From Streptomyces sp. LBL (GTDB taxonomy: Bacteria > Actinomycetota > Actinomycetes > Streptomycetales > Streptomycetaceae), in assembly GCF_029893585.1 (NCBI RefSeq), contig NZ_JARXYX010000057.1, positions 1 through 33,625 on the forward strand: 33,625 nucleotides of DNA. The letters run 5' to 3'. Below the pieces are notes generated by a model that ran no database searches, was not told the origin of the DNA, and saw nothing but the letters and a program-made list of their open reading frames with translations. Position numbers and translations under genes: made by a program. Shown piece after piece: positions 1 through 7,715 of this stretch (positions within the stretch are counted from its first letter, which is position 1; each line of letters opens with the position of its first letter).

Positions 1-95
1 GGCTCGCGGCTCGCGGCTCGCGGCTCGCGGCTCGCGGCTCGCGGCTCGCGGCTCGCGGCTCGCGGCTCGCGGCTCGCGGCTCGCGGCTCGCGGCT
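1..95. repeat. Heptamer tandem repeat (GGCTCGC)n, about 13 copies
   Basis: The window opens with uninterrupted copies of the 7-base unit GGCTCGC. They run without visible variation until the sequence breaks into GGCTATGGTG. The array is cut by the window edge, so its true length is unknown. Seven is not a multiple of three and no gene covers it, so it is a noncoding minisatellite-like tract. Confidence 0.95.
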
Positions 96-391
96 ATGGT
101 GCCTATACCGTATTTCAAGCTGGTTGGCAATCCTCGGGTGGTTCGAGACGGGTGGCCTCGTATACGGTAACGAACCACAGAGGCGGCTGTGTAGGCACGG
201 GTAGCGGCTCCCGCTGCCGTGTGACCCCGGGTGATCATTTGAGTGCCGCGTGTTGTCTATGAGGTGCTAGGTTACGCCGATAGGGGAGTGGCGGGTGGCT
301 TCCTGGGGACTCGGCCGCAGCCGCCTACGCCGTCGGGGCTCTCATCTCCGGTGCGGCAGAAAACCCTCGTTCAGTACAGGCTCGACCACAA
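96..391. promoter_or_regulatory. Intergenic region upstream of the ABC-3C operon with two interleaved inverted repeats
   Basis: No convincing gene lies here. Two 8-bp inverted pairs are visible: TACCGTAT (106-113) with ATACGGTA (162-169), and GTGGTTCG (138-145) with CGAACCAC (171-178). The pairs interleave rather than nest, which on a single strand would be pseudoknot-like; on duplex DNA they could be operator half-sites. No clear -10/-35 pair or Shine-Dalgarno precedes the first gene. A regulatory role is inferred only from position. Confidence 0.4.
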
Positions 392-1639
392 GTGGGGAAC
401 GTGGCGCAAGCAGGGTCGCATTCGGCGGCAGGCCAGATGACCGGATACCTCTACCAGTGCGAACTGGCCCTGCTGGAACTCGCCGAGCGCAGCTGGGACG
501 ACATCACGGTCGAAGTCCGTATGGAAGTCCTCGATGACATCGAGTTCCTGTACGAGGAAACAGACGACCCGTTCGTGCTGCTGCAGTCCAAACACCGTGA
601 GAACGCCGGGCGTTTGAGCGAGACCGGCAAGGACTTCTGGCGCTCGGTCGCCTCGTGGATCGACGCGCTGACCGCACTGGGACGCCTGTCCGCCGGGACG
701 ATGCCCCTGCTGCGGCTGGTCACGACCCAGGTGGCGGCCGAAGGCACCTTCCTCCACCAACTACGCCCGGGTACCGGCCGCTCCGTAGCCGACGCCCTGG
801 CCGGCATGGAGCAGGTCGCCCGGGCCGCCGAACCCGACACCACCGCCAAGGACCGCAAGAAGTTCACCGACCTCACGCCGGCGCAGCGCTACCGGCTCGT
901 CGCCGCCATCGAGATCAACGACGCGTCGCCGCTGATGTCAGACCTCGACTCTAGTCTGGCCCGGATACTGGGGATCAGGCCTGGCCAGCACGCCCGCGCC
1001 ATCCTCGACTACATCAAGGGGTGGTGGTACGGCATGGCCGTGGAGTTGCTGGACAAAAACGGGACACGGGCCACGGTGACCGCCAAGGAACTGCAGTGTC
1101 TCCTGGACGAGACTTTTGACCGGTTCGCGGGAAAGAACCTGCCCGTCACCGAGACGCTGCGCCGCCTCACCGCCGCCGAGGTCGCCGCCTACAAAGACCA
1201 CCTGGTTGTCGCGCAGATGCGGTGGATCGGCCTGAAGGACCGAGCAGTCGCCACCCACCTGCGGGACTACCACTACGCCCGCGCACAGCGTTCAGCATGG
1301 CTGCGCGACTTCACGATCACCGAGGAGGCGCTCGAAGACTACGAGCGCCTCCTGTGGGACGAGTGGGACCACGTCTTCACCCGCCACACCGACGCGATCG
1401 AGGACGACACCCCGTCCGCGGAGCGCAAGACTGTCGGTAAACGCGTCCTGGACGACACCATGGACAAGGCCGCCGGCATGCCCGCCCGCCCCGGCAGTAC
1501 CACGGAGGGGTGGATCGGCCGCGGCACCATGCACAGCCTCGCCGACCGAGCACAGAGCGCCGATGACGACGAGTCCGTCGGCTGGCACCCCGACTATCCC
1601 GACCTGTGCCAGAACCACAACGAGCAGCCAGGCCAGTGA
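392..1639 (+). CDS. ABC-3C system effector-type protein with DUF4297/Cap4-like nuclease N-terminus
   Basis: 415 aa, first gene of the operon. The N-terminus has AGQMTGYLYQ at 13-22, then an acidic EVLDDIEF at 45-52 and LLQSKHRE at 63-70. This E..DD..Q-x-K arrangement matches the PD-(D/E)xK fold of DUF4297/Cap4-type dsDNA nucleases, where such proteins are the effectors of ABC three-component systems. The candidate catalytic residues are Asp48/Asp49, Gln65 and Lys67. The remaining 340 residues are helical with no motif I can name and probably contact the middle component. The GTG at 392 has no visible Shine-Dalgarno; GTG 401 is an alternative, but the start must lie before the GYLYQ motif. It ends in the junction that opens the next gene. 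Nuclease activity is inferred. Confidence 0.7.
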   Translation: MGNVAQAGSHSAAGQMTGYLYQCELALLELAERSWDDITVEVRMEVLDDIEFLYEETDDPFVLLQSKHRENAGRLSETGKDFWRSVASWIDALTALGRLSAGTMPLLRLVTTQVAAEGTFLHQLRPGTGRSVADALAGMEQVARAAEPDTTAKDRKKFTDLTPAQRYRLVAAIEINDASPLMSDLDSSLARILGIRPGQHARAILDYIKGWWYGMAVELLDKNGTRATVTAKELQCLLDETFDRFAGKNLPVTETLRRLTAAEVAAYKDHLVVAQMRWIGLKDRAVATHLRDYHYARAQRSAWLRDFTITEEALEDYERLLWDEWDHVFTRHTDAIEDDTPSAERKTVGKRVLDDTMDKAAGMPARPGSTTEGWIGRGTMHSLADRAQSADDDESVGWHPDYPDLCQNHNEQPGQ

Positions 1640-1641
1640 CC

Positions 1642-2118
1642 ATGACCAACCACCGTGTCCCCGAAGCACAGGCCCTGCTCAACACGGCCTTCGGCGCCTA
1701 CCTCCTGGCCACCGGCGTCCACGCCGCCACGAAGAAGGCCGGCCGCCCTCTGCCCTGGCCCAGTGTCTTTCTGGTTCTGCCGTTCGTGCTGCCCACTGAC
1801 ACCCGCAAGGATCTGCCCACCCAGGCCGTCCACTCCATGTCCGCCTGGCTCACCGAACATCCCCAGCACCAGGCCGCGTTCGCACAGCGGTGCGCCGCGC
1901 TGACCGACTACACCCGCGCCAGCCTGCGCACCGCTGCCCGCCACCACGCCATCGAGGTCACCGCGACAGGACTGCGCTGCCCCCGCGCGCCGAAGGCCGC
2001 CTCGGCAGCCGCGAGCGAGGAAGTTGCGGACTGCGCCCGCCGCGCGGGCCTCGTCGGCCGCTGGCTCGCCGTCGTCGACCCCGCCCTGGCCTACAGCCTT
2101 CTGGGCGTCCGTCCCTGA
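1642..2118 (+). CDS. ABC-3C system middle component
   Basis: 158 aa from ATG 1642; a GTG at 1636 overlapping the previous stop (GTGA) is an alternative start giving two more residues. The protein opens with PEAQALLNTAFGA and has a hydrophobic segment with PSVFLVLPFVLP, typical of the small three-component ABC system middle component encoded between effector and ATPase. It has no catalytic motif. In this system class it is thought to bridge ATPase and effector. Its start touches the effector stop, and the next gene begins about 30 nt later, so the three proteins are almost certainly co-translated. The family call rests on size, position and these N-terminal features. Confidence 0.65.
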   Translation: MTNHRVPEAQALLNTAFGAYLLATGVHAATKKAGRPLPWPSVFLVLPFVLPTDTRKDLPTQAVHSMSAWLTEHPQHQAAFAQRCAALTDYTRASLRTAARHHAIEVTATGLRCPRAPKAASAAASEEVADCARRAGLVGRWLAVVDPALAYSLLGVRP

Positions 2119-2151
2119 CCCCCCTCTCCACAAAGGAGCTTGCGAACCACC

Positions 2152-4104
2152 ATGCAGCTACTCGCCCTGGCCCTCTACCACCGAGACGGCAGGCCCACCC
2201 CGAGGGTGGTGCGGTTTCGCCCCGGGGCGCTCAACATCCTCACTGGCGAGTCCGAGACCGGGAAGTCCGAGATCCTCGACATCGTCGACTACTGCCTGGG
2301 CCGCAGTACCCCCAACCTGCCCGACGAACCCATTGACCGGACCGTGGGCTGGTACGCGCTCCTGGTTGCCTTCCGCGACATCCGCATGCTCCTGGCCCGG
2401 CCCCGGCCCGCGGGTGCCTCGACCACCCAGGCCATGATCCGCACCGGCGGTGACACCCTCGACCTGCCCCGCGCCGACGAACTGACACCGAACTCGAACG
2501 TTGCCGCACTGCGCAGCCAGATCAGCGCCCGCCTGGGCATCGAGGACTTCCGTTTCCAGCCTCCGCCCGGCGCCGCGCGCGCGGCTTTCGACGTCTCCAT
2601 CGCCCAAGCGGCACTGCTGTGCTTCCAGAACCAGAACGAGATCGCCGACAAGAAAGCCCTCTTCCACCGTCAGACAGAGAACGGCATCGCCCAGACCCTC
2701 AAGGACACGCTGCCCTACTTCCTCGGAGCCGCCGGCCCCGAACAGGCCCTGCGCCGCTACCACTTGAACGAGGCCCAACGTGCCCAGCGCGCTGCCCAGC
2801 GCAAGTTCGACGACGCCCAGCGCCACCGCGAGGCAGTGGACGCGAGCGGTGTTGCCCTGCTCCGTCTCGCCCAGAGCGAAGGGCTCCTGGAGGAGATCCC
2901 GACAGCCCCCGGCCCCGCAGAGATCCGCGCCCTGCTGGAGCAGGCGCTCACCATCACGGTGTCGACCGTGGGCCCGGTGGACCTTCGGGACCGGCGCCAG
3001 GGCCTGAGCGATGAGCGCCGGGAACTGCGTGAGAAGTTGCAGCAGCTCGACGAGGCACTCGCCTTGGTGGACCGCTGGCAAAAGCAGGGTGAGGCCTTCA
3101 CCGGTGAACTCCACCTGCAGCTCGGCCGCCTCACATCGATCGGTCTCCTGGGCCCCGAACGTGACCACGACGCCGCCGTCTGCCCGATGTGCACGCGCCC
3201 GCTGGAGGAGCCGGACGCATCGGCCGCCGAGATCACCACGCTCACCGAGCAGCTCTCGGAAGAACTCGACCATGCCCAGACCATCCAGCCGATCCGCGAC
3301 GAGCACCGCAGGTCCCTGCAGACCGAGCGGGCAACCGTTGTCGAACGCTTCCGGGTCAACGGGGCGCAGCTGAGAGAACTCGCCGCCAGCGACGAACGCA
3401 TGCGCAGCCTCCAGGACCAGCACGTGCGTATCGCCCGGGTCCAGGGACGCATCGACCAGGCACTCACCGCCGGCACAGGATCACCCGCCGGTGACCTCGG
3501 CGAGCTGCGCAACGACCTGATCCTGGCCCAGGAGAACGTGTCCACCCTCCAGGTTCTGATCGACGAGGATGACGTCGTCGCCGAGACGGAACGGCGGCTC
3601 GCCGACATCGCCGTCAATATGACCGCCTGGGCCCGGCGTCTGAACCTTGGACAGGCCGCATTGGCGGACGAAGTCGCCATCAGCCTGAGCCAGCTCAACG
3701 TCGTCGTACGACGCCCCCAGGGACGTCTCCCGCTCAACCGCATCGGCAGCGCCAAGAACTGGATCGGCTACCACATGGTTGCCCACCTCGCCCTGCACAC
3801 CTACTTCCGGCTCCACCACCGGCCCGTCCCCGGGTTCCTCATGCTTGACCAGCCGACTCAAGCCTTCTTCCCCGCGAAGATCAAAGACGCCACCACCGTC
3901 CAGGACGCCGACTGGGACACCGTCACGGCGTACTTCGAACTCCTCAGGGACGTGGCCGACCTCAACAAAGGCGCACTGCAGATCATCGTGTGCGACCACG
4001 CCAACCTCACGGAGGAACCCTGGTTCCAGGACGCCATCGTCGAAAACTGGCGACCGGACGACGGGCAGCGCAAGGCACTGATCCCGAACGACTGGCTCGG
4101 CTGA
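2152..4104 (+). CDS. DUF3732-type ABC ATPase of the ABC-3C system
   Basis: 650 aa. Walker A is GESETGKS at 32-39. A long coiled-coil-prone middle (about 200-500) carries CPMC near 344-347, a CxxC like the Rad50 zinc hook. Walker B is LMLDQPTQAFFP around Asp566, with Gln after the Asp instead of the usual Glu; this Asp-Gln form is what I recall for DUF3732 proteins. These are Rad50/RecN-like ATPases and probably sense DNA and license the nuclease partner. ATG 2152 is preferred: AAGGAG at 2133-2138 is 13 nt before it, whereas the upstream in-frame TTG 2140 lies directly against that site. It is the last gene of the operon, and a strong hairpin follows. Confidence 0.8.
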   Translation: MQLLALALYHRDGRPTPRVVRFRPGALNILTGESETGKSEILDIVDYCLGRSTPNLPDEPIDRTVGWYALLVAFRDIRMLLARPRPAGASTTQAMIRTGGDTLDLPRADELTPNSNVAALRSQISARLGIEDFRFQPPPGAARAAFDVSIAQAALLCFQNQNEIADKKALFHRQTENGIAQTLKDTLPYFLGAAGPEQALRRYHLNEAQRAQRAAQRKFDDAQRHREAVDASGVALLRLAQSEGLLEEIPTAPGPAEIRALLEQALTITVSTVGPVDLRDRRQGLSDERRELREKLQQLDEALALVDRWQKQGEAFTGELHLQLGRLTSIGLLGPERDHDAAVCPMCTRPLEEPDASAAEITTLTEQLSEELDHAQTIQPIRDEHRRSLQTERATVVERFRVNGAQLRELAASDERMRSLQDQHVRIARVQGRIDQALTAGTGSPAGDLGELRNDLILAQENVSTLQVLIDEDDVVAETERRLADIAVNMTAWARRLNLGQAALADEVAISLSQLNVVVRRPQGRLPLNRIGSAKNWIGYHMVAHLALHTYFRLHHRPVPGFLMLDQPTQAFFPAKIKDATTVQDADWDTVTAYFELLRDVADLNKGALQIIVCDHANLTEEPWFQDAIVENWRPDDGQRKALIPNDWLG

Positions 4105-4525
4105 CCTCCCTCCGGCGCTCAACCCCAGACCGCGCACCCCCATGGCCGCAGCGGACGGGGCGCTCCTCAGCCAGTACCAGCCGGACTCAAGGAGCCCAGG
4201 CTTCAAGGCCCCGCGCCAGCGGGGTCTTGAAGCACTGACGTTCTCCCTCCCGCCAGCGACGGTGCTCGAACCAGATCACGAACACTCCGACCCGCCACTG
4301 GCGAGACCGTAGGAGATACACACGTGTCCATCTGATCAGGACCACGGCTGATCGCGCCGAAGACCATACGACGGCGGGAGGGCAGGATACGCAGAACCTG
4401 CCTGCCGACGATGACCGGCCATCCATAGGGGAGAGGAAACCCTCAGCCCATGCACACCACGTAGCGCGGCCTGTCGTTATACCTCCTGTTGCAGTGCACA
4501 GCGAGAGTGCGGAGCGAGGTGGGAC
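4105..4525. other. Intergenic region between the ABC-3C operon and a small unknown gene
   Basis: It contains the hairpin at 4200-4233. Otherwise I see no gene, repeat or clear promoter. A Shine-Dalgarno GGAGCGAGG (4511-4519) at the end serves the next gene. Confidence 0.5.
4200..4233 (+). terminator. Long hairpin downstream of the ABC-3C operon
   Basis: Two 15-nt arms (4200-4214 and 4219-4233) enclose the loop GCCA and pair at every position except one G-T wobble. It lies about 95 nt beyond the DUF3732 stop codon. No T-tract follows, as is common for actinomycete terminators. Confidence 0.6.
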
Positions 4526-4957
4526 GTGACGTCGCCACGAGGCAGCGTTGCCGGGGCGGATCCATGGGCCGCATACGAGTGGGTGGTCTGGCAGGCCGAG
4601 GTGCTGGATCCCGAACAACGCATCAGCGAGCCCTACTTCGCGGCCGGCCTGCCGTTCCTGCTGGCCAAGGACAGCCGGGAAGCGATGGTCGACTTCGCCC
4701 ACCGCCTGGGATGTATCTACGAAGGCTGCCGGGACGACGGCACCTTCGGCAGCGAGAATGACCCCTGCTACGCGTGGTGCTTCCGCGTACCACAGGCCCT
4801 GCACGCTCAACGCAACGCCCGCGGCTGGCCCTTGGCGATGGAGGAATGCCAGCAGCAACTCAACCGGCTGGTCGACGGCTATCCCTCGCTGGTCGCCGTC
4901 GACGCGCGCCGGACCAGGGCCCTCAAAACAGGGAAGCCACTGCCGTCACTGCCCTGA
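4526..4957 (+). CDS. Hypothetical protein, 143 aa
   Basis: GTG start with GGAGCGAGG six bases upstream, so the gene is probably real. The protein is soluble and acidic to neutral, with no signal peptide, membrane segment or catalytic motif I recognise. It has WAAYEWVVWQAE near residues 14-25 and a Cys-containing stretch (CIYEGC, CYAWC) around 63-85. I do not recognise the family. It lies alone between the ABC-3C operon and the TnpB element, in a defence neighbourhood, which is the only hint of its role. Confidence 0.6.
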   Translation: MTSPRGSVAGADPWAAYEWVVWQAEVLDPEQRISEPYFAAGLPFLLAKDSREAMVDFAHRLGCIYEGCRDDGTFGSENDPCYAWCFRVPQALHAQRNARGWPLAMEECQQQLNRLVDGYPSLVAVDARRTRALKTGKPLPSLP

Positions 4958-4999
4958 TCACTGGCAGCGACGACGGCATTATGGGATACCACGGTCACC

Positions 5000-5230
5000 T
5001 TCTCGGCCGTGAACGGCCGAGCTTGTGCACTCGGTCGTTCACACCTTGTCGCGCTCCCGACTGTCCCCTACGACAGGACGGTCACGGGTCGGATCTCCCC
5101 ACGGTCCGGCCTGTTCAGGCCGGTACAGGGACGGGTGTGGTGACGAACACCCACGCCGAGCGCGGGCGGTTGCGCACGTTGACCCCGGCGACGACGTCGG
5201 CGGGCCCAGCGAGGCCGCACCGACGACAGG
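5000..5230 (-). ncRNA. Candidate omega RNA (reRNA) of the TnpB element
   Basis: In this family the guide-scaffold RNA overlaps the 3' end of tnpB and runs to the right end of the element, with the guide taken from flanking DNA. Here that corresponds to the last part of tnpB and the 95 nt beyond its stop, ending near the hairpin CTCGGCCGTGAACGGCCGAG. The guide would then be the minus-strand sequence below about 5000. Limits are inferred from family knowledge. Confidence 0.3.
5002..5021. repeat. Right-end hairpin of the TnpB element
   Basis: CTCGGCCGTGAACGGCCGAG is a perfect 8-bp stem with the same TGAA loop as 6458-6477. It lies about 95 nt beyond the tnpB stop, where the right end is expected. 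Confidence 0.65.
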
Positions 5231-6305
5231 AAAAATGGTCGCGGGTGGGCCGGTTGGCCCGCTCGGTGTGCCCGCAGCGCGGGCAGCGCTGCGAGGTGTG
5301 GGCCGCGTCCACTGCCAGGAACGGCACCCCGGCCCGGCGGGCCTTGTAGGCGAGGTGCTGTCCGAGCTGGTGGAACGGCCAGGAGGAGAGCGTGGCCCGC
5401 TGGTCGCGGCGTAGCCGTACCCGCTCGCGGATCCCGTCGAGCTGCTCGACGGCGATCCCGCGACCGGTGCGTTGCGCGACGGACACGATCTCCTTCGAGA
5501 TTCGGTGGTTCACGTGGGTGGCATGGCGTTGTTCCTTCCGCGAGCGGTGGGCCAGGCGGCGGGTGGCCGAGCGGGTGCGTTTGGCTTGGAGTTCGGCGCG
5601 TTTTCGGGCCTGCCAACGCCGGTAGCGGTTCAGGCGGCGGCCCTGGTAGTTGGTGCCGTCACTGGTGGTGGCGAGGTTGGTGATGCCGCGGTCCACGCCG
5701 ATCCAGTCGACCGGCTCGTACACTTCCGGATCGGGAAGGTCGCAGGTCGCGATCAAAAACCACTTCCCGCCCCGCCGGAGCAGGTCGGATTCGCCCTTGC
5801 GGTGCTCAGCCAGGGTCTTGAGCTGGTCTGGTGAGCCGGTGTAGCGGATGCCGCGCATCCGTCCGTCCACCGTCCAGATGGACACCGTGCGCGCGTCCGT
5901 CTGCCAGGACAGGCACCGGTCGTCGAATGGCTGCGCCGCCTCCGGCCGGAAGGTGACCGGCGAGCCGACGGCGCTGCGGTACCGCTTGGACCCCGGACCG
6001 CCCAGCCGCCCGGCTTGCAGACCGGCCAGGAGCGCGCCGTAGGCGTCGACGACCTTCTTCACCACCCGCACCGCGGGCTGCGCCGACAGCCCGAACGTGG
6101 CCTTGATGTCCGCGTAGACCAGCTTCTGCAGTCCGTTGCGATCCTTCACACCCGACTCGAACGCCACCTGCGAGACGTGGTCGGCGGCCCGGTTGCAGGC
6201 GCGCAGGGTCGCCTCCAGCGCCGCCGCCTGCTCCGGCGACGGCAACAGCTTCACCTCCACCACCAGCTTCACGACATCGGACCGTAGTACGACCACCACA
6301 CACAT
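5115..6305 (-). CDS. tnpB: TnpB, RNA-guided RuvC-like nuclease of an IS605-type element
   Basis: 396 aa from ATG 6305. GTG 6272 is an alternative and gives VKLVVEVKLLPSPEQ, the usual family start, so it may be the true one. The RuvC triad looks intact: Asp in IGVDRGITN (about 204), Glu in IAVEQLDG (about 286), Asp in GPADVVAG (about 369). The Zn-binding CPRCGH...CRRCG lies between the last two, from about 342. TnpB cuts DNA next to a short TAM using a guide RNA from the element's right end and helps keep the element at its donor site. Length is normal and there are no frameshifts, so activity is plausible. It is convergent with the 143-aa gene. Confidence 0.9.
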   Translation of the reverse strand: MCVVVVLRSDVVKLVVEVKLLPSPEQAAALEATLRACNRAADHVSQVAFESGVKDRNGLQKLVYADIKATFGLSAQPAVRVVKKVVDAYGALLAGLQAGRLGGPGSKRYRSAVGSPVTFRPEAAQPFDDRCLSWQTDARTVSIWTVDGRMRGIRYTGSPDQLKTLAEHRKGESDLLRRGGKWFLIATCDLPDPEVYEPVDWIGVDRGITNLATTSDGTNYQGRRLNRYRRWQARKRAELQAKRTRSATRRLAHRSRKEQRHATHVNHRISKEIVSVAQRTGRGIAVEQLDGIRERVRLRRDQRATLSSWPFHQLGQHLAYKARRAGVPFLAVDAAHTSQRCPRCGHTERANRPTRDHFSCRRCGLAGPADVVAGVNVRNRPRSAWVFVTTPVPVPA

Positions 6306-6617
6306 GAACGCCTGCCGTCGGCAGATCGCCACCACCAGTGACCCCTCGGGCTGTTGTTCGCATTTCCCGGCTCCGCCGGCAGTCGTGCGGGCGCTCCGCG
6401 CCGGGCGTGGAACAGTTGCGGCGATGCTCCGCATCGCGATCACGGGAGGCGATTCCTCCCCGGCGTGAACGCCGGGGCATCCTCGCCAGAATCAGGTGAC
6501 GGCCGAGGAGCGATCTGCTGAAAAGTGTCCCTGTCTGCCCCTCCCGGTCGCCTGCCTGATCTCGGAGGCCCCGGAGCCCTCCGGCGATACGGGCGGCTGC
6601 CGAGGCCGGCCCATCCG
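6306..6617. other. Noncoding junction between tnpB and the Wadjet-like operon
   Basis: It contains the left-end hairpin of the IS. The part from about 6490 to 6617 is the 3' flank of the jetD-like gene. No gene seen. Confidence 0.5.
6458..6477. repeat. Left-end hairpin of the TnpB element
   Basis: CCCCGGCGTGAACGCCGGGG is a perfect 8-bp stem with loop TGAA. It matches in design the hairpin at 5002-5021 beyond the other side of tnpB, as expected for subterminal recognition hairpins of IS605-type elements. Confidence 0.65.
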
Positions 6618-7715
6618 TCACGCGTCGGCTTTCCCTGTTGGACGGACGGCAGCGGGATGGCCCAGCAACTGCGGCAGCAGAGGACCATCGGGATCCAACA
6701 TGGCGCGTACCTCTGGCAAGGGGAGCGCTTCCTGCCGCAGCACTTTGCCAGACAGCAGCAGTTGGACGGCGCAGTCGGCGTCGGGGGCCGGAAGCCAGGA
6801 CGCCGCGGCCCGGATTCGGTCGGCGTCACCCGTGGGGACGGTCCGCGGGCTTCGCCCGAGGAGTGCTCGATAGAGACCGACGGCAGGTTTGAGCGGCGGC
6901 AGTCCGGCGGCCTGGACGCGTTCGGCCGCCAGCTGGGCGCATTCGAGCCCGTCGATGTCGAGGTCGGTGTACAGCATCAGATCGGTGACCGGATGATGGC
7001 GTTCGGCAAGGGTCTCCTGGCAGGTGGCAAGGGAGGAGATCAGCTGGTCGCCTCCGCCGTATGCCAGCCAGCCCACTTCCTGCGGTGCGGGCCAGGCGTT
7101 CAGAACGCGGCGCAGGCTGGTGAAGGCGGCACTGTTTTCGACGATCAGCATCCAGGGGGCAGGCCCGAGTTCGAACATGGCCAGCGGTGCGGGTGCGGGG
7201 AAGGCCCGCAGGTGCCCGGGAACGCTGAGCAGGCCGGCAGTCACCAGATGGTGGGTGCTGATCCGGGCAAGGTGTTTTTCGTCCCCGTACAGCTCGTAGG
7301 AGCGTTCCGCGAGGGGGACCGGTTCGGTATCCGGCCGGTCCCGCTGGAGGAGGTTGATGGGAGCGAGCAGGTTCTGATCGGCGTGGCTCATCGGCAGGCG
7401 GGCGGCGAAGGCCAGAGGCTGAGTCCATGCGCGGGGAGCCGGTCGTGCGGCCGGTGTGCGGCGGGGGGTGAGCCGTTCCACCCAGTGGGGGAGCGGCGGG
7501 TGGGCGCTGTGGTCCCACCCTTGATCGCCGGCCGGAAGCCGGACCGTGCCGTTGTCCTTGAGCTCCTGGGCTGCGTCGGCCAGAATACGGCGGCGCCGGG
7601 GGGAGGTGGGCAGACTGGAGTCGCCGTCATCGGCGGCCCTGGCCAGGATGGCGAATCTGATCCGCAGGCGGGTCTGTGTCTGCAGGAGGGCCGCCATGCG
7701 TTGCGCGGGTGTCAC
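6618..7715 (-). CDS. jetD: JetD-like Toprim protein (DUF2220-type) of a Wadjet-like system
   Basis: 365 aa, last gene of the operon. Toprim signatures are in order: Glu193 in LIVENSAAF, GGG at 220-222, and TDLDIDG at 250-256 with the acidic Asp251/253/255. The ERSYELYGDEKHL block at 137-149 resembles the conserved GDEK region of JetD (DUF2220). In Wadjet, JetD is the topoisomerase VI-like nuclease that cuts small circular DNA extruded by the JetABC condensin. The GTG start overlaps the jetC stop (GTGA), with AGGAG five bases upstream, so it is translationally coupled. The IS605 element starts about 130 nt after its stop and does not interrupt it. Confidence 0.75.
   Translation of the reverse strand: MTPAQRMAALLQTQTRLRIRFAILARAADDGDSSLPTSPRRRRILADAAQELKDNGTVRLPAGDQGWDHSAHPPLPHWVERLTPRRTPAARPAPRAWTQPLAFAARLPMSHADQNLLAPINLLQRDRPDTEPVPLAERSYELYGDEKHLARISTHHLVTAGLLSVPGHLRAFPAPAPLAMFELGPAPWMLIVENSAAFTSLRRVLNAWPAPQEVGWLAYGGGDQLISSLATCQETLAERHHPVTDLMLYTDLDIDGLECAQLAAERVQAAGLPPLKPAVGLYRALLGRSPRTVPTGDADRIRAAASWLPAPDADCAVQLLLSGKVLRQEALPLPEVRAMLDPDGPLLPQLLGHPAAVRPTGKADA

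Larger units (their letters stand above)
4985..6490 (-). mobile_element. IS200/IS605-type element carrying only tnpB
   Basis: The element is defined by one tnpB gene and a subterminal hairpin on each side with the same TGAA loop: 5002-5021 (8-bp stem) and 6458-6477 (8-bp stem). No Y1 transposase (TnpA) gene lies inside, so mobility would need a TnpA in trans. Exact ends cannot be read because IS605-type elements make no target duplication and have no terminal inverted repeats; boundaries are approximate. It was inserted just beyond the 3' end of the Wadjet-like operon. Confidence 0.6.

Noticed and set aside
1..95. CRISPR array
   Set aside because: Units are 7 bp with no spacers; this is a simple tandem repeat. 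No CRISPR array or cas gene was seen in the window.
137..153. Possible tRNA T-arm remnant (GGTTCGAGAC)
   Set aside because: The flanking 5-nt stems do not pair and no acceptor or anticodon arm can be found.
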